DNA from: Siphonobacter sp. BAB-5405
GTDB lineage: Bacteria > Bacteroidota > Bacteroidia > Cytophagales > Spirosomataceae
Reading direction: 5' to 3'
NCBI RefSeq assembly: GCF_002872335.1
Contig: NZ_NJAG01000015.1
Coordinates: 8-64,007 of the forward strand
Length of the DNA stretch: 64,000 bases
Part shown: piece by piece, positions 9,302 through 17,050 of the stretch
Position numbering within the stretch: the first letter of the stretch is position 1
Layout: every line of letters starts with the position of its first letter
The notes under the pieces: model-generated
Told to the model about the DNA's origin: nothing
Seen by the model: only the letters and a program-made list of their open reading frames with translations
The model's database searches: none
Made by a program: the position numbers and the translations under genes

Positions 9302-9682
9302 CAGAAGAAGTACTTCCCAGGGTTTATCAATATTTTTCAAAGCTAAACGCTTCATTCACGGAATGTTTGATGACCTGGACACCTGCTAGGAAATAAAGTT
9401 CCGATTTTAGCCTCATAAACCTTTGGTTGACGCTGATGAATAACTTCGGCGTAAAAACATAAATTCAGAGGGGCCTGACCAGCATTCTGTCTTGTAAAAT
9501 AAAGCTTTCTTCGCGGACTGGTTCAGAATTCAGTAGACCTGCAGGCCTTGCGGAATGTTCATGTGTCTGCCTCATTTGATCTTATTGTCAGCTATTGCTG
9601 ATCGTATTCATAAAAATTTCAGAGCAGAATGAGTGGTTTTCTTATCTTTCAATCTAAACCTAAATTCCCAGTCACTACCCAT
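9302..9682. other. Intergenic region, nothing recognised
   Basis: About 380 bp between the small hypothetical gene and the beta-lactamase. No gene, hairpin terminator or RNA is recognised. Confidence 0.5.
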
Positions 9683-10579
9683 ATGAGAATCCCTTTATTA
9701 GTCGTTGGGCTGCTTTTTATGTTTTCATCCCTGCATGCCCAGGTGAAGTCTTTACAGAACCAGATTGAACAACTTATCCAACCTAAGAAAGCGACTGTTG
9801 GGGTAAGTATCTACGATTTTGCCAGCAAGCAGATCCTGCTGATCCACGGCGATAAACACCTGCCCATGCAAAGTGTTTATAAATTTCACGTGGCATTAGC
9901 CGTGTTGAAAGAAGTCGATAAAGGACGATTTAAGCTGGAGCAGAAGCTGCACGTGAAAAAGAGCGATCTCGTACCCGGTTTGCACAGTCCGATGGGTGAA
10001 GATCATCCAAATGGCGAAGTAGATTTACCCCTTTCGGAGATCATCCGCTACATGGTTTCCGAAAGTGACGGCAGTGCCTGCGACTATCTCTTCAGGCTCC
10101 TGGGTGGACCTACACAGGTCAATGCCTTTATTCACCAGTTGGGCATAAAAGAGGTGGCTATTCGGGAAACGGAAGAAACCATGCAGGCCAAGGGAAACTG
10201 GGACGTTCAGTATACCAACTGGACCACACCGGCGGCCATGCTCGATCTGCTGAAATTATTTTATCAGCAAAAAATTCTCTCGAAGCGTAGTCATGACTTC
10301 TTATGGAAGGTGATGACCGAAACGGTTACGGGTGAGAACCGACTAAAGAAGCTACTTCCCACGAGCACCCTGGTCATTCACAAGACGGGTACTTCGGGCA
10401 CGAATAAAGAAGGCATGATGGGTGCCGTGAATGATGTCGGTTTCATTGCCCTACCCAACGGCAAACACATCGCCATTAGCGTATTCGTAACAAACACAAG
10501 CGAAGGGATAGAGAAGAATGAGCAAATCATAGCCGATATTGCCAAGCTGGCTTATGATCACTTTGCCCGGGCGAAGTGA
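9683..10579 (+). CDS. Class A beta-lactamase (A2-like)
   Basis: Serine beta-lactamase exported to the periplasm by a signal peptide (MRIPLLVVGLLFMFSSLHAQ). The catalytic SxxK is S64-V-Y-K67 in this numbering, the SDN loop reads S128-D-G130, the omega-loop glutamate is in RETEETMQ (about residue 164), and the KTG triad is K234-T-G in VIHKTGTSG. The sequence between these motifs resembles the CfxA/VEB/PER side of class A, common in Bacteroidota. SDG replaces the usual SDN. The ATG at 9683 is preferred over 9629, since only it places a signal peptide at the N-terminus. Substrate range cannot be predicted from sequence alone. Confidence 0.9.
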   Translation: MRIPLLVVGLLFMFSSLHAQVKSLQNQIEQLIQPKKATVGVSIYDFASKQILLIHGDKHLPMQSVYKFHVALAVLKEVDKGRFKLEQKLHVKKSDLVPGLHSPMGEDHPNGEVDLPLSEIIRYMVSESDGSACDYLFRLLGGPTQVNAFIHQLGIKEVAIRETEETMQAKGNWDVQYTNWTTPAAMLDLLKLFYQQKILSKRSHDFLWKVMTETVTGENRLKKLLPTSTLVIHKTGTSGTNKEGMMGAVNDVGFIALPNGKHIAISVFVTNTSEGIEKNEQIIADIAKLAYDHFARAK

Positions 10580-10682
10580 TTGGGAGCGGAATGCATGAAT
10601 CGTTTGTACTTTGCTTATCCACGCGAATGTGATTCCGCAGAATCCTGCCTTGCACTGAGGTGTCTGGAATGATTTAGAGTAG

Positions 10683-11035
10683 TACTGCCAAACCAAAGTG
10701 GAGCTAGACTATGAAGCTTACATCTACGCGGGTGGACATCAGAAAGGAGGTGCAGGCTCGAATGGATCAGCCAATACGATTGCCAATAGCAAGGTCAGTG
10801 TTCCTCAGTTTTGGTGGAAGGTAGTCTCCTCATTATGCCTGAGGGCACGAACGATCTTAAACGCATTGCTAGTGAAAAGGTTGAAGTCATTGCCGTTCTC
10901 ATTCCAAACAGCCAGGATGTGGCTGGTACCGGGTGGTGGAGATGACAACTGACCGTGAGACAGCTGGAGCAAGTGGCTAAGCTTAACTTCTTTTCAGAAC
11001 TTCCCCAAGTTGTGAAGGATAAGATTGAAAATTAG
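10683..11035 (+). pseudogene. 3' remnant of a DNA/RNA non-specific endonuclease
   Basis: The piece reads as the C-terminal third of a secreted non-specific nuclease (NUC1 fold): GGAGSNGSANTIANSKVSVP followed by WKVV, then after a frameshift near 10830 MPEGTNDLKRIASEKVEVIAVLIPNSQ, and after an in-frame TGA QLTVRQLEQVAKLNFFSELP. In intact relatives these blocks follow each other in one frame. The 5' part with the catalytic DRGH-type motif is absent. One frameshift, one nonsense codon and a missing N-terminus make this a dead fragment. Confidence 0.8.
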
Positions 11036-11257
11036 GGTTTTCTCAAAATTGAGGATTTTGATTATCAGGGGGACCTAAAAGTGAATACACTCAACCTTAG
11101 GTAGAATCTCTACCAAGCAAGCTCGGCAATTTTCAGGCTTGTTTAGTTATACGTTTGCTATTGCCTTTGTCATCTTATCCAACTCACTAGTGCTCTACTA
11201 CATCCCTTATTCTTAGCTGGTACTTTAAAAGCAAAAGGGGATCTTCACTCATACCAC

Positions 11258-11788
11258 GTGCTAGTTTACCCAAAAGAGAAGTTTAACAGCATCGGCTTGC
11301 AACACCAAGATGAAGGCTTTAGGCTTATTAAGGAGCTATTGACGGGGGCCATCTGGTGGAATCCTTTCAAAAATCACTTACACGAAAACCTTAGTAAAGC
11401 CGTCATAGACCAAAACAGGTTTGACTTAAGAGGTCTGTTTATGCTTCCTGCTTTCACTGAGGAAGTGCTTCATCAGGCTAAGCAGACTTATCAGGTGTTT
11501 GGACTGATAGGGAAGAACAGGCTTTTAAGCAGATACAATAAACCGTTATTTGCCTATAATCCTACGCTAATCATGCAATCGCACACTGCGGAAGGGTATA
11601 ACTTAGAAACCATTCATAGCTTGATGAACTTAGGGGCTCAGGTAATCATTAGCTCATGGAGAGAATGGGGACTATCCCTCTATATACCTCCTCAGGAAGC
11701 GGTGATCCAAAGAATTCTAGGTGCAGCAGAGGCATTAGAGATTCCGGTGAGCTATCCAAAGCACTTGCTGGACCTACCTTATCATTAG
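11258..11788 (+). CDS. Hypothetical protein
   Basis: A 176-residue frame with a GTG start (MLVYPKEKFNSIGLQHQDEGF). The composition looks coding: few rare residues, alternating hydrophobic segments such as NLGAQVIISSWREWGLSLYIPPQEAV and GAAEALEIPVSYPKHL. I recognise no family. The start is uncertain because no ATG occurs in the first third. It lies in a gene-poor, partly decayed stretch next to the insertion site. Confidence 0.5.
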   Translation: MLVYPKEKFNSIGLQHQDEGFRLIKELLTGAIWWNPFKNHLHENLSKAVIDQNRFDLRGLFMLPAFTEEVLHQAKQTYQVFGLIGKNRLLSRYNKPLFAYNPTLIMQSHTAEGYNLETIHSLMNLGAQVIISSWREWGLSLYIPPQEAVIQRILGAAEALEIPVSYPKHLLDLPYH

Positions 11789-12225
11789 GTCCAGTTAATA
11801 AACTTATCCAGGATAAGCTATTTCACCGTGGGATAGGCTAGACAAGCGTGTGTAATTATCACAAGACGTGCTTTGTAAGAGCAAGAGGGACGTAGGTCAC
11901 AGAAGTGACGGGCAAACAAAATCTTTTTTCGTGGAGTCGCTGAGATAAGAGACTCTACCAAAGGTCTATTGACTGTAACTTTTATGTGAAATGACTAATG
12001 GTAGGGTGTAGCCAAAATTGGCGACTCCTAAAATGTCAAAAATGCCAATATCGCCACGCCATTTAGTAGCGAAAGAGACGTAGATCTTAATCAAACAAAT
12101 ATTTTCTGTGCGAGCAACTATACCAGAGTACCCCCTTGGCGTATTTTGATGAAATTTTTCCGACTCTTCTCTCCTCTTTCTCTCACTCGCAGATGTGTCT
12201 TAAAATCGGATGTTATGCAAATAAA
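11789..12225. other. Intergenic region left of the element
   Basis: About 440 bp without a convincing gene. Two copies of a phrase like GACGTAG followed by TCxxA occur but without clear structure. It ends at the terminator that belonged to tRNA-Asn before the insertion. Confidence 0.5.
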
Positions 12226-12259
12226 AGAAAAAGCCACTTACGTTTGACCGTAAGTGGCT
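12226..12259 (-). terminator. Displaced original tRNA-Asn terminator
   Basis: Perfect 10-bp arms AGCCACTTAC (12232-12241) and GTAAGTGGCT (12250-12259), with an A-run on the left that reads as a T-run on the minus strand. It lies just beyond the 3' end of the tRNA-Asn fragment, so before integration it probably terminated the tRNA. The full tRNA at the right end now has another, similar hairpin. Confidence 0.75.
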
Positions 12260-12266
12260 GACTTTG

Positions 12267-12314
12267 AGGCTCCCGAAGCTGGGCTCGAACCAGCGACCCT
12301 CTGATTAACAGTCA
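12267..12314. repeat. attL: Left attachment site (48-bp direct repeat)
   Basis: Identical over 48 bp to 63708-63755. It covers the 3' half of tRNA-Asn from the anticodon loop to just past the discriminator base. The sequence diverges on both sides of the match. This copy is the displaced chromosomal tRNA 3' end. Confidence 0.92.
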
Positions 12315-12417
12315 TCGGATTATTGGTTTTATATGGTTTGATATGATTTATAAAATATTGATTTATAGTTGTTTATGAATTTAAAGAGATCAGGATGATC
12401 CTTGTAAATACAGATTT

Positions 12418-12439
12418 CTTGTGCAAATCTTGTGCAAAT
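12418..12439. promoter_or_regulatory. Candidate integrase arm-type binding sites, left
   Basis: Two tandem 11-bp units CTTGTGCAAAT, repeated exactly and in the same orientation at 63643-63664 near the right end. Placement between att and the integrase gene and symmetry with the right end fit arm-type sites for the integrase. The function is inferred. Confidence 0.65.
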
Positions 12440-12458
12440 TTTTCCGTACCTTCCATGC

Positions 12459-13673
12459 ATGAACACGAACGTTGTCATTTCGCTGGATACACGCCGCCCT
12501 AAAAAAGATGGTACATGCCCACTGATCATGCGGCTCGGGCATCATGGTAAAACAACATCCATTCCCATTGGAATAAGTCTGAATGAGAAAGACTGGGATG
12601 AGAAAAAACGCACTGTAAAGAAAAGCTATGTCGGGGTTAATTCGGTCACGCGACTGAACAACCAGATTCAGAAGGTTAAATCGGATGCCATGGACATTAT
12701 TCTGAAGCTCCATGAGGCAGATATTCTTCAAACGTTATCCATCACATCCTTAAAAGATCGAATTACTCAAAAAGATGTGCGTGATTCTTTCTTTCAATTT
12801 GCCAGTCAGTGTGTCGATGAGTTGATCGAGGCACATCGGGTGGGTACGGCTAAATCCTATAAGGGAGTGATCAGTGTATTAAAAGATTACCGCAAGGGCA
12901 AAGATTTGCTCTTCAAGGAAATTACTTATGATTTCCTGGCAAGATTTGACACGCATCACAAGAGTAAGGGAAATGGAGCCAATGGCTTGGCCGTTTACAT
13001 GCGGACAATCCGTGCCATTTACAACAAAGCGATCAAATCCGGATTAGTTGATAAAGACTTGTATCCGTTCGACGATTACAAGATTAAAACGTCTCCCACG
13101 GACAAACGGGCACTGGACGGCGAGTTTCTTAAAAAGATAATTGAATTAGACATCCCGGCTAACCACATCTGTTACAACACCCGTAATTACTTTTTGGCTA
13201 GCTACATGATGTACGGCATGAACTTCGCTGACATGGCTTACCTAGAAAAAAGCAGCATGGTCAACGGACGGATTCGATATCGCCGAAGAAAAACCGGAAA
13301 GCTTTACGATATTAAGATCACTCCTCCGCTTGAAAAGATACTGGTGCACTATCTGGAACAAAATCCTGAATCGAAGTTTGTGTTTCCGATTTTAAAGCGG
13401 GAAGATCCGGTACTTCGTGACAAGGATATTCAGTGGGCCCGAAAAAGATATAACAAGAAACTCAAGACACTTGCCACTCTATGTGGGATTGACTCCAATT
13501 TGACCAGCTATGTTAGCCGACACTCGTTTGCAACACAGGCGATGCTTCATGAAATTCCGCTCGCGGCGATTAGTACCATGCTTGGCCATTCTAGTTTGAA
13601 GACCACAGAAATTTATCTGAAGGGGCTGCCTGCTAATGTATTGGATGATTATAACGAGAAAATTTTGGGATAA
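12459..13673 (+). CDS. int: Site-specific tyrosine integrase of the element
   Basis: Catalyses excision and integration at tRNA-Asn. About 404 residues, with the Bacteroidota integrase layout: N-terminal arm-binding domain (MNTNVVISLDTRRPKKDGTCPL), SAM-like core-binding domain, and C-terminal catalytic domain. Visible catalytic-region motifs are YMMYGMNFADMAYL, SYVSRHSFATQAM and GHSSLKTTEIYLKGL with the nucleophilic Tyr near the C-terminus. The first catalytic Arg position reads Gly-Met-Asn in place of the usual R-G-M, a variant seen in this group. The ATG at 12459 gives the family-typical start. Its nearness to attL and inward direction mark it as the element's own integrase. Confidence 0.93.
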   Translation: MNTNVVISLDTRRPKKDGTCPLIMRLGHHGKTTSIPIGISLNEKDWDEKKRTVKKSYVGVNSVTRLNNQIQKVKSDAMDIILKLHEADILQTLSITSLKDRITQKDVRDSFFQFASQCVDELIEAHRVGTAKSYKGVISVLKDYRKGKDLLFKEITYDFLARFDTHHKSKGNGANGLAVYMRTIRAIYNKAIKSGLVDKDLYPFDDYKIKTSPTDKRALDGEFLKKIIELDIPANHICYNTRNYFLASYMMYGMNFADMAYLEKSSMVNGRIRYRRRKTGKLYDIKITPPLEKILVHYLEQNPESKFVFPILKREDPVLRDKDIQWARKRYNKKLKTLATLCGIDSNLTSYVSRHSFATQAMLHEIPLAAISTMLGHSSLKTTEIYLKGLPANVLDDYNEKILG

Positions 13674-13919
13674 ACGTAAATAGTATATGCAGTACAGACA
13701 CCCAGATAGATACACTGTTCTTTCTTGTTCTTCACGCTTATTTCATGGGCTTTTTCAAGTAGCTTGAGTTTGCCGCAGTGATAACACGAAGCATCTTTTC
13801 CTAACGCTCCCGCAGTTCGTGTTAGGCATTTAAGTGATCGCTGGCCTAACCTTGACTCTCCACTTTATTTTCAGTAACGGGGTGTTAAACCGATTTATCA
13901 AAATTCTGATATAAAGATT
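13674..13919. other. Intergenic region after the integrase
   Basis: No gene recognised. It separates the integrase from the paired dyads that precede the serine recombinase. Confidence 0.5.
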
Positions 13920-13953
13920 TGTTCGTAAGTAAACCATGGTTTACTTACGAACA
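13920..13953. promoter_or_regulatory. 34-bp perfect palindrome, candidate recombinase site I
   Basis: Both 17-bp arms match perfectly around the centre TAAACCATGGTTTA. A second, imperfect dyad with the same centre (TAAACCATCGTTTA) lies at 14044-14083, 127 bp away centre to centre. Both precede the serine recombinase gene, the usual place for res subsites or operators. Confidence 0.65.
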
Positions 13954-14043
13954 TGAGGCTCTTCGTTTGAGCGTTTTTCAATCCCTGTAAATGCTTGTAA
14001 ATCAGGGTCAATCCGTTGCTCAAATAACATCTCTTTAAGCAAA

Positions 14044-14083
14044 TTCTGTTCAAATATAAACCATCGTTTACTCTTGAACAGAA
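14044..14083. promoter_or_regulatory. 40-bp imperfect dyad, candidate recombinase site II / operator
   Basis: Sixteen of twenty positions pair, with arms TTCTGTTCAA / TTGAACAGAA and the centre TAAACCATCGTTTA shared with the palindrome at 13920. It ends 16 bp before the recombinase start codon, so binding here could also repress that gene. Confidence 0.65.
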
Positions 14084-14099
14084 GAACAGGTAATCAGCT

Positions 14100-14741
14100 A
14101 TGAAAGAGGCTATTGCCTATTATCGTGTATCCACCCAGCGACAGGGACGTAGTGGTCTGGGACTGGAAACCCAGCAATTAGCAGTTGCCAGTTACTGTCA
14201 ATTCCATGATTATGCTTTGCTCGACGAAGTGATTGAGGTAAAATCCACTCGAAAGCAACAAAGCCGATTACTTGAGGCTTTAGAACAGTGTAAATTAATG
14301 AATGCTTCACTGATGGTCGCCCGGCTTGACCGGTTGGGTCGTGATGTAGAGAAGATAGCTCGGCTCATCAAGTCAGACGTGGAAATTATCGTCACCGATA
14401 ACCCCCATGCGACCCGGTTTACTATTCACATTCTAGCAGCTGTCGCTGAAGAACAACGCCAGCGTATTAGTGAAACTACCAAAGATGCATTGGCCGCTGC
14501 TCGTAAACGAGGTGTCGTGTTGGGAAAAAATGGCAAGCGATTAGCCAAACAGAACAAGCGGGCGGCTCAGGCTTTTGCCCGGCAGATTTTCCCACTGATT
14601 CAAAAACTCAGGAGTCGAGGCATTAGCACTTTGCGGGGGATCGCCGATGAACTCAATCTACAAGGCGTTCCTACCTTCCGTGGCAACGCTCAATGGCACG
14701 CCAGTACCGTTTTCGCCTTATTACATCGATTAAATAAATAA
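14100..14741 (+). CDS. Serine recombinase (resolvase/invertase family)
   Basis: A 213-residue small serine recombinase. The catalytic Ser is S11 in AYYRVSTQRQGRSGLGLETQ; VARLDRLGRDVEKIA is the conserved active-site Arg/Asp block, and AAVAEEQRQRISETTKDALAAAR is the long E helix. The C-terminal part ends in a helix-turn-helix-like segment (GVPTFRGNAQWHASTVFALL). It could resolve multimers of the excised circle or invert a segment. Paired dyads lie directly upstream. The start ATG is unambiguous. Confidence 0.92.
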   Translation: MKEAIAYYRVSTQRQGRSGLGLETQQLAVASYCQFHDYALLDEVIEVKSTRKQQSRLLEALEQCKLMNASLMVARLDRLGRDVEKIARLIKSDVEIIVTDNPHATRFTIHILAAVAEEQRQRISETTKDALAAARKRGVVLGKNGKRLAKQNKRAAQAFARQIFPLIQKLRSRGISTLRGIADELNLQGVPTFRGNAQWHASTVFALLHRLNK

Positions 14742-14765
14742 TCTCACCTTTCTATAAAATTGTTT

Positions 14766-14954
14766 ATGAACGCAAAAGCTGAGATCTCCGCCCTTTTTGA
14801 TGATGTAGCCTGCCTGGAAAAGGCGATGGGTCCAAATGCCGTGCCTACCTCTTTAGTCCATGCCGATTGTGACTGCTCGGGCTATTATCCATCTCATCCC
14901 TCTGAGGATCATGAAGAATCTGATTCCTGCTCGCTCCCCGCACTTGCTGCTTAG
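14766..14954 (+). CDS. Putative RiPP precursor peptide
   Basis: A 62-residue acidic peptide starting MNAKAEISALFDDVACLEKA, with cysteines at 16, 35, 37 and 55 and a C-terminal part rich in Cys, Asp, Glu, His and Ser (HADCDCSGYYPSHPSEDHEE). The N-terminal half looks like a helical leader and the C-terminal half like a core. It directly precedes and overlaps a radical SAM/SPASM gene by about 44 bp, a typical precursor-maturase arrangement. No homolog is recognised. A TTG at 14760 would add two residues. The pairing with the maturase is inference from position and composition. Confidence 0.55.
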   Translation: MNAKAEISALFDDVACLEKAMGPNAVPTSLVHADCDCSGYYPSHPSEDHEESDSCSLPALAA

Positions 14955-16245
14955 GCCGCTTGACAAGGGCTACTTCTATGCAGTGAACTGCTCCTTTCCG
15001 CGTTCACTGCGTATTCTCTCTCCCGTTCAAACCGAGGTCTTATCTGCTATTGATGGTAAGACCTCCGTGGCTGCCATCGCCGAAAAAACGGGGCTTTCTT
15101 TAAAGACCCTGGAAGAACTACTCTTTCTGTTGGCCCAAACGGAAATCGTTCGAACGGATCAGGTTTTTTCGCAGCCTGTTAAACCTCCATCACCTAAGTC
15201 CTTGAATTTCTGGATTCATACCACCAACCGTTGCAATCTCGGCTGTAGCTACTGCTACATTCCAACCTTGCACAATCCAGATGGGATGGATGAAGCGACC
15301 CGAAATCAGTTGCTTGAAAAAGTCGTAGAAACGGTCAAAGCTCGAAAACTCAGGCAAGTAAGGTTTCGCCTGGCGGGCGGAGAACCCTTGACCCAGTTCA
15401 AATCCTGGAAAGCCTTTATTCCCGACCTGCGAAAACGGCTTGCTCCCTATGGCTGTCAGTTTGAGGTTTCCTTTCTTACAAACCTCACCATTCTAACCGA
15501 GGAGATCATCGCCTTCGCCAAAGCTCACCGTATTAGCTTTGGCGTTTCGCTCGATGGCGTAAAGGCTTATCAGGACATTAGCCGTCCGTTTAAGCAAGGG
15601 ACGGGCACCTTTGATCTCGTCAATCGAAATCTAAAACGGCTACTGACCGAGCAGATTCCGGTATCGATCAACACGGTCGTCAATAATCACAACCTGGACG
15701 GACTACCCGAGCTAACTCAGTATCTAATTGACCTGGACATTCCCTTTCGCTACTCAATTGTGAAAGGGGAAGCCATTGACGCGGATAAGCTGGAAGAGAA
15801 GCTACTAGCTTCGTATGCCGTGATGAAGCAGGCCATAAGCCAGGGCTGGTCGTTTAGTCGCCGTCACCAGTTTTGTGATTTAAAGCCCACGGAGCTGGGT
15901 TTTCAAACCTGTGCCTCCGGATTTTCGGGCGGAGCTATCAATGTGGATGGGACGATGCATTACTGCCATGTGCATGTTGGCGACGCCTCTAAACTCTCCC
16001 ACTCTATCTTTGATACCGATGTGGATATGGTTGAAATGATTGAGCAGGGCAGCCATGAAGAAGAAAAACGCTCAGCGGATTGCAGGGCCTGCCGCTACCG
16101 CTCCGTGTGCACAAGTGGTTGCCCGGTATATCGGGTAAAAGACAAAGATCCGCAGTGCAGTCTCTACCACAGGATTATTCCTCTGATCTACGATCTTCAG
16201 GCTCAGGAGCGGTTCAAGCAGCTTCAGGAATTCAACATGCTTTAA
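14911..16245 (+). CDS. Radical SAM/SPASM maturase
   Basis: A 444-residue radical SAM protein. The first 85 residues (ARSPHLLLRPLDKGYFYAVN then a winged-helix-like stretch) resemble a PqqD-type peptide-recognition domain. The [4Fe-4S] motif is C108-NLG-C112-SY-C115 in TTNRCNLGCSYCYIPT, followed by RLAGGEPL. The C-terminal SPASM domain has cysteines in FQTCASGFSGG, MHYCHVH, CRACRYRSVC, SGCPVY and DPQC. Such enzymes modify ribosomal peptides, often at Cys. The ATG at 14911 is preferred; an in-frame ATG at 14860 would overlap the precursor more. No export or protease gene is adjacent. Confidence 0.88.
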   Translation: MKNLIPARSPHLLLRPLDKGYFYAVNCSFPRSLRILSPVQTEVLSAIDGKTSVAAIAEKTGLSLKTLEELLFLLAQTEIVRTDQVFSQPVKPPSPKSLNFWIHTTNRCNLGCSYCYIPTLHNPDGMDEATRNQLLEKVVETVKARKLRQVRFRLAGGEPLTQFKSWKAFIPDLRKRLAPYGCQFEVSFLTNLTILTEEIIAFAKAHRISFGVSLDGVKAYQDISRPFKQGTGTFDLVNRNLKRLLTEQIPVSINTVVNNHNLDGLPELTQYLIDLDIPFRYSIVKGEAIDADKLEEKLLASYAVMKQAISQGWSFSRRHQFCDLKPTELGFQTCASGFSGGAINVDGTMHYCHVHVGDASKLSHSIFDTDVDMVEMIEQGSHEEEKRSADCRACRYRSVCTSGCPVYRVKDKDPQCSLYHRIIPLIYDLQAQERFKQLQEFNML

Positions 16246-16296
16246 CCCTTTTTGCTCTATGTTCTTTTACATCCCTAGCAAAAGGTGTACGAGAAC

Positions 16297-16764
16297 ATGT
16301 CTTTTGATGGTACCATCGTTATTTCATTGCTGGCATTATTTGCCACGTTTTATCAACTTTATCTCCAACGCAGCCATAACGAAAAGTCAGTACGCCCCTT
16401 TGGGCAGATTGATCTGGAAGATCGGAAAGGGCACGTGGCCGTTTGGATCAGCAACAATGGCATGGGACCAATGATCCTAGATGAAATTCGTTTCGAAAAA
16501 GATGGCAAAAAGTACACCTCGATCAAGGAATGTTTGGAACTAGACGCTAGTTCTTACACCAGTATCACCGTCGGTGGGTCCGTTCAGAAAATTATCCTAC
16601 CGAATGCTCAGCTGATCGTTTTTGAAACTAGAGTAGAAAATGACAAAATCGTTGAAGTGCGGAAGCAGTTAGCACCTATTAGGGTAGAAGCACATTATCG
16701 AGATATTTATGATAATTCTTCTATTGTCAACAGATCACTAGAATGGTTTTTAAGAAAAAAATGA
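16297..16764 (+). CDS. Small membrane-anchored hypothetical protein
   Basis: About 155 residues. An N-terminal hydrophobic helix (TIVISLLALFATFYQLYL, residues 5-22) is followed by a soluble part with ISNNGMGPMILDEIRFEKDGK and several beta strands. This looks like the widespread uncharacterized single-pass proteins with an extracytoplasmic or cytoplasmic beta-sandwich. The ATG at 16297 is chosen over a GTG at 16285. It is 51 bp downstream of the radical SAM gene and could be co-transcribed, but a link to that pathway is unproven. Confidence 0.7.
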   Translation: MSFDGTIVISLLALFATFYQLYLQRSHNEKSVRPFGQIDLEDRKGHVAVWISNNGMGPMILDEIRFEKDGKKYTSIKECLELDASSYTSITVGGSVQKIILPNAQLIVFETRVENDKIVEVRKQLAPIRVEAHYRDIYDNSSIVNRSLEWFLRKK

Positions 16765-17050
16765 ATCTTGATTCATTAGGTTTTATCAATATTGTTAAAT
16801 AAATAAAATTTATTGATAAAATACTATATATGAATTGTTCAAATTAAATGAAGAAATATTCGAATCATCATTTCAAAAATGTTGTTTGTTGATTAACGAT
16901 AATGTAAATAGTTAAGACATACATTTCGTTAAAAGACATGTGTAATTTCGATCTTAACAATAATTATTCATAGGCAAAATGATGATATTCTGGGTAATGA
17001 ATTACATTCATGTCACAATATCATAATAAAGCAAATCATAAATAAAGTAA
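16765..17050. other. AT-rich gap before sspA
   Basis: Very AT-rich sequence without a gene. The base composition changes sharply here from about 45% GC to about a third GC, and stays low through the ssp genes to about 26,400. It may mark the left edge of a separately acquired defence cassette. Confidence 0.55.
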
